22,010 nt of DNA from Branchiostoma floridae (taxonomy: Eukaryota; Chordata; Leptocardii; Amphioxiformes; Branchiostomatidae): assembly GCF_000003815.2 (NCBI RefSeq), contig NC_049991.1:5689034-5711043 (forward strand), read 5' to 3'. Below are positions 18,001 to 22,010 of the stretch, piece by piece. The notes under the pieces were generated by a model. The model did not search any database, was not told the DNA's origin, and saw only the letters and a list, made by a program, of their open reading frames with translations. Position numbers and translations under genes: made by a program. The first letter of the stretch is position 1. Each line of letters opens with the position of its first letter.

Positions 18001-21000
18001 CACGATAGACAGCCTCCTGGGCACTCACTTCCCTGTGGTGAAGGTAGGCATTGCCAACTTTTCTCATTTCTGTCAGTACATCCTCGTTGCCTTCCCTTGC
18101 CTCTTTCTGAGCCTGTTTGAGCAGCTTTCCCATTTCTCTTTCTGCTTTGCTGATATATGATACTATGTACTTGACACAACTGTACGCATCGAGAACATAT
18201 TGGATGTCCATGTTCGCGTTCCAAGCTCGGAGCAGATGTGGATTGAAATTGTTCACCCACATGTCCTTTGGCTCGCGTCTGAGGAATACTTGCTTCCTGT
18301 TTGCAATCAAGTTCAAAGCGTCACAGACCTGTGCAGTGGTGAGATTGGCCTCCTTGAGAACGTCCTCAGTGGAGCACTTCTCTGGCTCTGTTTTCTTGTC
18401 CAACACATCCCAGAATTTTTTCAGGTCAGATTCGGCTTGCTTCTTCCTTCCAGCAATGGATGCTGATTCTTCATCGGTCAGGTCCTGTAGGGAGACAGGG
18501 CTGCACAGAAATGTCTGATTCACTGGAGGCTTAGGGAATCCAAACCTACAGATCTTGCCACCTTTCTTGCATGACGATGTATGACCCTTTCGGTGCATTT
18601 GAACCTGGCTAACTATGTCAAATAACTCCTTATCTGTTTCTGAGTTTGGCAGCTGACAGCACACATATCTGTCCACAAAAGAGCAGATCTCTTCTTCAGA
18701 ATTTACACCCAATTTTGGTGCATCTTTCACCCAAAACAAACAATGGATATGGGGTGAGCCCCTTTGCTGGAATTCAGTCCTCGTGAACGTGTCTATGACC
18801 TCGCCAATTGGCTGCGATGGAGATTTAATGAGGTGTTTGAAAAACAGCTTGACTCTGCGATCAAACATGCGAGCAGCTGTGACAGGATTACTCTTCAAAA
18901 TGTCACAACGCTCTTCCCACGACAAGTCGCTTACTGGTACTGTGCCATGATCTTGTCGAATCGCCTCTAACACTTCTGGCCAGCGCAAATCTGCAGCAGA
19001 AAACGTAGCAAACCACGTGGGAATTCCCAGCTGTCTTATCATTGCATACAATTCATTTAGCGCCTTGTCCCAGAACTGCGGAGTGCCCCTGACTGGCTGA
19101 AGGAAGCGATAGCCTTCATCTGACTTAAGTATAGACTGTAAGTCCTCTTTGTTTGACAACATACCAGCAGATATTTTACGGCCGCCACTTGTCGTCGGCG
19201 AACCTTTGCGCATAGATATGGAAATATTCGACTGTATGAAGCGCAACTCTGTTACGTATTGTGCAAAGAATATGTAGTTAGTGTCGCTTGCAAACCGCGT
19301 ATCTGCACCCATAAGGCGTGCCTTGAAGTACTTGCTGGGCGTAATACTTACATCACGATCAACATTAAAAGAAAACTTTCCAGTAGGGAATTGAACAGGG
19401 AAGGACATTGCCTCTCCCCCAACCTCCTGGAACACAGAAATTGGTTTGCTCCCTTCTCCTGGAGCCACACACATGACGCGTTCATCGTGGTGGTCAAGAA
19501 AATCCTGTCCTATATCTACTGGCTGGAGGCAAGTGTCATGTGGCAGTCCCCGCAAGCGGCTGTCTAGTTCCTCTTCCTCGCTCAGAGCTGCTTCTTCCAT
19601 GGTTTCTTCCTCGCTCAGAGTTGCTTCTTCCACAGTTTCTTCCTTGCTCAGAGCTGCTTCTTCCATGGTTTCTTCCTCGCTCAGAGTTGCTTCTTCCACA
19701 GTTTCTTCCTTGCTCAGAGCTGCTTCTTCCACAGTTTCTTCCTCACTAAGAGCTGCTACTTCCATGGCTTCTTCCTCATTTACCTGTTGAATAACGTTGT
19801 CTGTTTCATCATCTTCCATATCATTCCTAGTTGGCCCTTCCATATGATCCCCCTCTTCAGTGACAGACTCGCGGTGCTCAGGAGCTGTATGAACTTCTAA
19901 GGCGCCATTCCCTCCTTGTTCAGCATCAGATGGTTCAACAAGGCCTCCTTCTTCATTCCAAGAAGTAGCCCAGTCTGCATCGATAGACGTACCGCTGTAA
20001 TGTTCATTATTTTCAACAAGATACTTCAAAGCAACATCAACCTTCAATGGACTGATTTGTCTATACATGTGATGCCCACTGTACTGTAGCTTCCTCTTAA
20101 GTTTCACCTTGATTAACTGAGCTTCTGAAGGCATTCTGGGAAGGATTGCATGTGTTTCACTCACATCTGCTGGGACACACACTACTGGGCCAACAACACC
20201 TTTCTGACCCCCTTTCGGGAGAGCTGCAACTTTCATGAATGGTATTCTCTTGGCTATCAGTTGGGACTCCAGAGTATTGAGACTTTTCAGCTCAGGGGGT
20301 ATTTCTGGGACCTTCATCTTATTACTCTGAGCCTCGTATGGAATTGTCTTTTTATCTATCATGTGCCTATGACAACAGTGACATATCCACTCTTTGCCCC
20401 TAGATGACTTAGCTATGGGACACGCATGTGGGCTGCAGTCCACGTTGCATTGATGTACATACGTACCTGTAAGACAGTGCTTAACAGCCTGAACATACCT
20501 TGATTTTTTACCATCACGATGACAGATTACGACTTGATTGCGAAACAAAAGCCTGTGACATACAGTGCAAACATATTCTGGTCCCTCTTTGCATTCCATC
20601 TGGAACTGTTCAATGTCCTTATTGACATCCGCTAAATTCTGCTTCTTCTGTCTGTTAATCTGCACATTTCTTTTTTTCTGCTGGGCATAGTCATCATCAG
20701 TGTGATAGCGCTCCAGTGCTCGCTCCTGCTCCCTTTCGCGCTTCTGCTTGGCATAGTCATCATCAGTGTGATAGCGCTCCAGTGCTCGCTCCCGTTCCGT
20801 TTCGCGCTTCTCCTGGGCGTGCTGTTTATCTGTGCTATATCGAGTCTTCTTTCCATCCCGTTGGGCCTTGGCATATTCCGGATCCTCCTGGTACCGTTTC
20901 CTTTCTCGGTCTCGTCTGACCCTTTTCCGGTCGTCGTCATCATTATTGGCATTCAGCACAGTCTTTCTCTTGATGCAGGCAACTTGTGAGGCTTCTGTAG

Positions 21001-21856
21001 TTTCCTCTCTGTGGCGCCGTGACATACTCCTTGTCTGTCTTTTGTTGAAAACTGTTGCTGTGACAACATCAAAATGGTTACCATTCGTATGTTGCATGTA
21101 TATAGCATTTCTACCATCTAACATGCTTGTATTACTCTCACACCATGGGTACTTCATCCATTCCCACTTAATGTTAAAGCCATGCTTACCGTACACAAAG
21201 ATGCGTCTTCCCAGTAGTGAAGACATCGCATTTATTTCTACCTGTGTGGCCCATGCTTCAAGATCTGCTGGATGACGATTCTGCATGCTTCGACCATCAC
21301 GAGACAGGTACTGGTCCATGGTTTTTTCAGGGTGCTCGAATGCCAACCAAGGCCTGTAAACATCTTCAGACAATGTTGACATATATTCAACTGTACGCTG
21401 TCTTAATACATCATGATAGTCTTGGGTGCCACAAATAAGGTAACTAATAGCTCTATAGAAACAATTACCATCCCCAATAATTCTGATGGGACTGATTGGT
21501 GCCTCCAAAGGGACATTCCTTTCCTGAATATTGAGATATCGTTCCACAGAAAGGTTCAGCTGGTCTGCCAGTTCCAATTGATCATTTCCTGTGAAGGGAT
21601 TGAACATGAACTCTTCCTTCCACTCCCCTGTTTCCACTACTTCTGGGGTATCAGCTGGCTCCTGCTCTCTTACCTCTACATCCTGGTCATCTGCTGGCTC
21701 CTGCCCTCTTACCTGTACTTCCAGGTCATCTGCCTGCCCTCTTACCTGTACTTCCAGGTCATCAGCTGGCTCCTGCCCTCTTACCTGTACTTCCAGGTCA
21801 TCTGCTGGCTCCTGCACTCTTACCTGTACTTCCGGGTCATCTGCTGGCTCCTGCAC
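15023..21856 (-). CDS. Helentron replicase: OTU protease, Rep nuclease, PIF1-type helicase and EEP endonuclease polyprotein
   Basis: This is a single 2,277-codon frame for rolling-circle transposition. Domains by residue: 1-75, acidic 13-residue repeats; about 120-265, OTU cysteine protease with D129, C132 (DGNCFYRA) and H261 (NGNHFDV); 308-400, basic Arg/Lys/Glu repeats; 430-500, Cys/His clusters (CxxC and others), probable zinc fingers; 700-765, acidic 11-residue repeats; about 800-1240, Helitron Rep with HUH motif HIH at 1036-1038 and the tyrosine motif Y1230-x3-Y1234-x2-K; about 1560-2010, superfamily 1 helicase of PIF1 type with Walker A GGAGTGKS (1596-1603), DEVS (1684-1687), GDMYQIPPV (1722-1730), a TVHKVQGMT motif (1968-1976) and YVALSR (1994-1999); about 2050-2270, endonuclease/exonuclease/phosphatase domain with TETWL (E2083), GDFN (2204-2207), DH (2243-2244) and terminal S-Y-H-D. 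All catalytic motifs looked for are present, though the last endonuclease motif is Y-H-D where S-D-H is usual. No ATG opens the frame; the first in-frame ATG is M84 (21607), still upstream of the OTU domain. The upstream start is frameshifted (see 21859-21954). Confidence 0.95.
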   Translation of the reverse strand: MQEPADDPEVQVRVQEPADDLEVQVRGQEPADDLEVQVRGQADDLEVQVRGQEPADDQDVEVREQEPADTPEVVETGEWKEEFMFNPFTGNDQLELADQLNLSVERYLNIQERNVPLEAPISPIRIIGDGNCFYRAISYLICGTQDYHDVLRQRTVEYMSTLSEDVYRPWLAFEHPEKTMDQYLSRDGRSMQNRHPADLEAWATQVEINAMSSLLGRRIFVYGKHGFNIKWEWMKYPWCESNTSMLDGRNAIYMQHTNGNHFDVVTATVFNKRQTRSMSRRHREETTEASQVACIKRKTVLNANNDDDDRKRVRRDRERKRYQEDPEYAKAQRDGKKTRYSTDKQHAQEKRETERERALERYHTDDDYAKQKREREQERALERYHTDDDYAQQKKRNVQINRQKKQNLADVNKDIEQFQMECKEGPEYVCTVCHRLLFRNQVVICHRDGKKSRYVQAVKHCLTGTYVHQCNVDCSPHACPIAKSSRGKEWICHCCHRHMIDKKTIPYEAQSNKMKVPEIPPELKSLNTLESQLIAKRIPFMKVAALPKGGQKGVVGPVVCVPADVSETHAILPRMPSEAQLIKVKLKRKLQYSGHHMYRQISPLKVDVALKYLVENNEHYSGTSIDADWATSWNEEGGLVEPSDAEQGGNGALEVHTAPEHRESVTEEGDHMEGPTRNDMEDDETDNVIQQVNEEEAMEVAALSEEETVEEAALSKEETVEEATLSEEETMEEAALSKEETVEEATLSEEETMEEAALSEEEELDSRLRGLPHDTCLQPVDIGQDFLDHHDERVMCVAPGEGSKPISVFQEVGGEAMSFPVQFPTGKFSFNVDRDVSITPSKYFKARLMGADTRFASDTNYIFFAQYVTELRFIQSNISISMRKGSPTTSGGRKISAGMLSNKEDLQSILKSDEGYRFLQPVRGTPQFWDKALNELYAMIRQLGIPTWFATFSAADLRWPEVLEAIRQDHGTVPVSDLSWEERCDILKSNPVTAARMFDRRVKLFFKHLIKSPSQPIGEVIDTFTRTEFQQRGSPHIHCLFWVKDAPKLGVNSEEEICSFVDRYVCCQLPNSETDKELFDIVSQVQMHRKGHTSSCKKGGKICRFGFPKPPVNQTFLCSPVSLQDLTDEESASIAGRKKQAESDLKKFWDVLDKKTEPEKCSTEDVLKEANLTTAQVCDALNLIANRKQVFLRREPKDMWVNNFNPHLLRAWNANMDIQYVLDAYSCVKYIVSYISKAEREMGKLLKQAQKEAREGNEDVLTEMRKVGNAYLHHREVSAQEAVYRVCSLNLKECSRQVTFIPTDEQANRLSKPLADIQKLASEGNGDEENIWMPSIMDRYKARPQEEPFRSMCAAEFVSEYRVVSCSGQQENAQQSSRGEARHVLRDNYGAVQKRTRSDPAVIRFAKFNKKKEPERFYLTLLKLYLPHYHDAQLKPPQYAKYEEFYSNGFAPISDREDRVNVIVNGNRRKFEQNVEELEQARKDAEDGNLEDVWAQIFPEVEQERLDCLDKRGENEVDGVIEGTEDDIPDLATTDKSKERSFTLEACQTKIQYKTAVPMMQSLNPMQQGVFYFVRNWCMETAQGKRPDPFHIFVTGGAGTGKSHLIKCIYYEATRLLGKAQENPDKVSVLLTAPTGTAAFNIGGSTVHHAFHLMCVTKTYQPLSESTLNTLRAQYESLKIVIVDEVSMVDMKLMSSIHGRLGQLTQSRSSANFGNVSILAVGDMYQIPPVRGQSLYRGKDFIDLWNPIFEVVELQEIMRQKDDAAFANLLNRMRVKRKKDKLSDEDDKTLSSRVLSTDFASNDYPKDALHIFSTNKAVVDYNDKMLNLRCSDVTCFEASDFVKDPTTGSMTRRPHAQGDKDDLLDVVKVGIGARVMLCRNVNVEDGLVNGAFGTVTGVTGGQQDASDGATVFVKFDNPKAGVLEREKSAVPSSLPENSVPIRQIEDNLKKLSKVKRYQIPIKLAWACTVHKVQGMTVPEVVVSMKNIFASGMAYVALSRVCSIGGLHITDYKQESIYCDEAVQEAVNKMKHFEYVSNPFTNVGDRSVGEVLNIVHHNTEGLEKKFESLKSTCLVEADIICLTETWLSENVQSSQFQLESFNMFRKDRSSGHACEEACNATRNSSRGGVAIYARDIYKCSEIPIPNDISLECVVTQVSADCMPVKHLIVAIYRPPNVRKDSFISSLEKLLGHLSAVERSNTVILGDFNENLMSSENKMILSFLMQNGFKQLIESPTTERCTLIDHVYISQLSAVVNHGVIQTFYSYHDAVYCTLCNER
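19562..19759 (-). repeat. In-frame 33-bp repeats encoding an acidic linker of the replicase
   Basis: Six 11-residue units follow the pattern [AS]-x-LS-[EK]-EE-T-[VM]-EE (residues about 700-765). They lie between the N-terminal OTU and zinc-finger part and the Rep domain. Alternate units are near-identical (A-A-L-S-K and A-T-L-S-E types), suggesting expansion in two-unit steps. All units keep the frame, so the segment is a flexible linker of variable length. Confidence 0.9.
20657..20935 (-). repeat. In-frame 66-bp repeats encoding basic R-Y-x-x-D-x-x-YA segments
   Basis: Four units (residues 308-400) follow a pattern of ER-x-R-Y-[HQS]-x-D-x-x-[YH]A-x-x-[KQ]-[RK]. The last two are almost identical at DNA level (period 66 bp, GCATAGTCATCATCAG on the plus strand at 20685 and 20751). 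Similar basic repeats are common in the N-terminal parts of Helitron proteins and may bind nucleic acid or serve as nuclear localisation signals; that role is inferred. Confidence 0.85.
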
Positions 21857-21862
21857 TCTTAC
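21632..21862 (-). repeat. In-frame 39-bp minisatellite encoding VRGQEPADDLEVQ repeats
   Basis: Six units of 13 residues start just inside the frameshifted boundary. One unit has lost exactly six bases (GQADD in place of GQEPADD), and all length changes keep the frame, which argues that this frame is or was translated. Confidence 0.9.
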
Positions 21863-21954
21863 CTCTCCTCTAATTTCTGCTCATCAGCTGGTTTCTTTGT
21901 TTCCTGCTTTGCCTTCCAGGCATTCAACCTCGTCAATTTCTTACGCCGAGGCAT
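21859..21954 (-). pseudogene. Probable original start of the Helentron protein, now out of frame
   Basis: ATG at 21954-21952 opens a 31-codon frame, MPRRKKLTRLNAWKAKQE and so on, ending in EER and TAA (21861-21859). Its basic start looks like a nuclear-targeting N-terminus. It ends exactly where the 39-bp repeats begin, in a different frame from the 2,277-codon frame, whose own upstream boundary is a TGA within this segment. A small indel in the repeat edge would explain the break. Alternatives are an undetected intron (the repeats contain GTAAGA and GTGCAG), or translation starting at M84 of the main frame. Confidence 0.5.
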
Positions 21955-22010
21955 TCTTCGAGGAAAGATCACAAGTGCTAGAATGTAGCAACATTCTTTG
22001 AGACTATAGC

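Larger units (their letters stand above)
13978..21954 (-). mobile_element. Helentron-type (Helitron class) rolling-circle transposon, near-complete
   Basis: The element is defined by its Rep/helicase/endonuclease protein and the attached tandem repeats. Helentrons differ from canonical Helitrons by the C-terminal apurinic-type endonuclease and by ends that lack the usual TC and CTRR termini. The true ends could not be placed: the 5' end is probably beyond the right edge of the window, and the 3' end is at or below array A. A large open frame with nearly all catalytic motifs canonical suggests recent activity. Confidence 0.85.

Overview
This is a eukaryotic, almost certainly animal, window. 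It has one long exon of a host gene, long non-coding stretches, microsatellites and a dense mix of transposon remnants: non-LTR retrotransposon 3' ends, a tRNA-derived SINE, short inverted-repeat elements and a Helitron-class element. This mix, together with a hammerhead-type motif of the kind known from Penelope-like elements, fits an invertebrate deuterostome such as amphioxus (Branchiostoma). The species is an inference, not something read directly from the sequence.

Layout. 1-1150: a possible partial coding exon (2-268, +), a diverged tandem duplication, and a 173-bp inverted-repeat element with a near-perfect 8-bp target duplication. 1323-1729: a 407-bp foldback element whose arms carry repeated TTCGCAAC boxes. 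1909-2423: a complete tRNA-derived SINE between perfect 12-bp target duplications. 2590-2985: the 3' end of a CR1/L2-like retrotransposon. 2986-6979: mostly non-coding, with a GATG microsatellite and two weaker inverted-repeat candidates. 6980-10505 (-): one uninterrupted exon of about 1,175 codons from an unrecognised protein with nine degenerate copies of an R-D-[ILV]-[ML]-G-x-x-[LF]-R motif. 10630-11121 (+): the 3' end of a second retrotransposon, with an HxxxC zinc-knuckle tail. 11168-13977: non-coding, with CT, poly-C and CA tracts, a CACGTG cluster and a near-canonical hammerhead ribozyme motif at 12055-12096.

13978-21954 (-) is a large Helentron-type rolling-circle transposon. Its 2,277-codon reading frame encodes, in order, an OTU cysteine protease, Cys/His clusters, an HUH Rep nuclease, a PIF1-type helicase and a C-terminal endonuclease/exonuclease/phosphatase domain. 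All the catalytic motifs looked for are present except that the last endonuclease motif reads S-Y-H-D instead of the usual S-D-H. A frameshifted start lies just upstream. Downstream are two tandem arrays with about 136-bp periods. One is made of copies of the last codons plus the 3' UTR, and each unit of the other holds a 10-bp hairpin.

The host exon and the Helentron are unrelated neighbours. The most novel items are the repeat-bearing host protein, the hammerhead motif, and the duplication of the transposon's own coding terminus into a satellite-like array.
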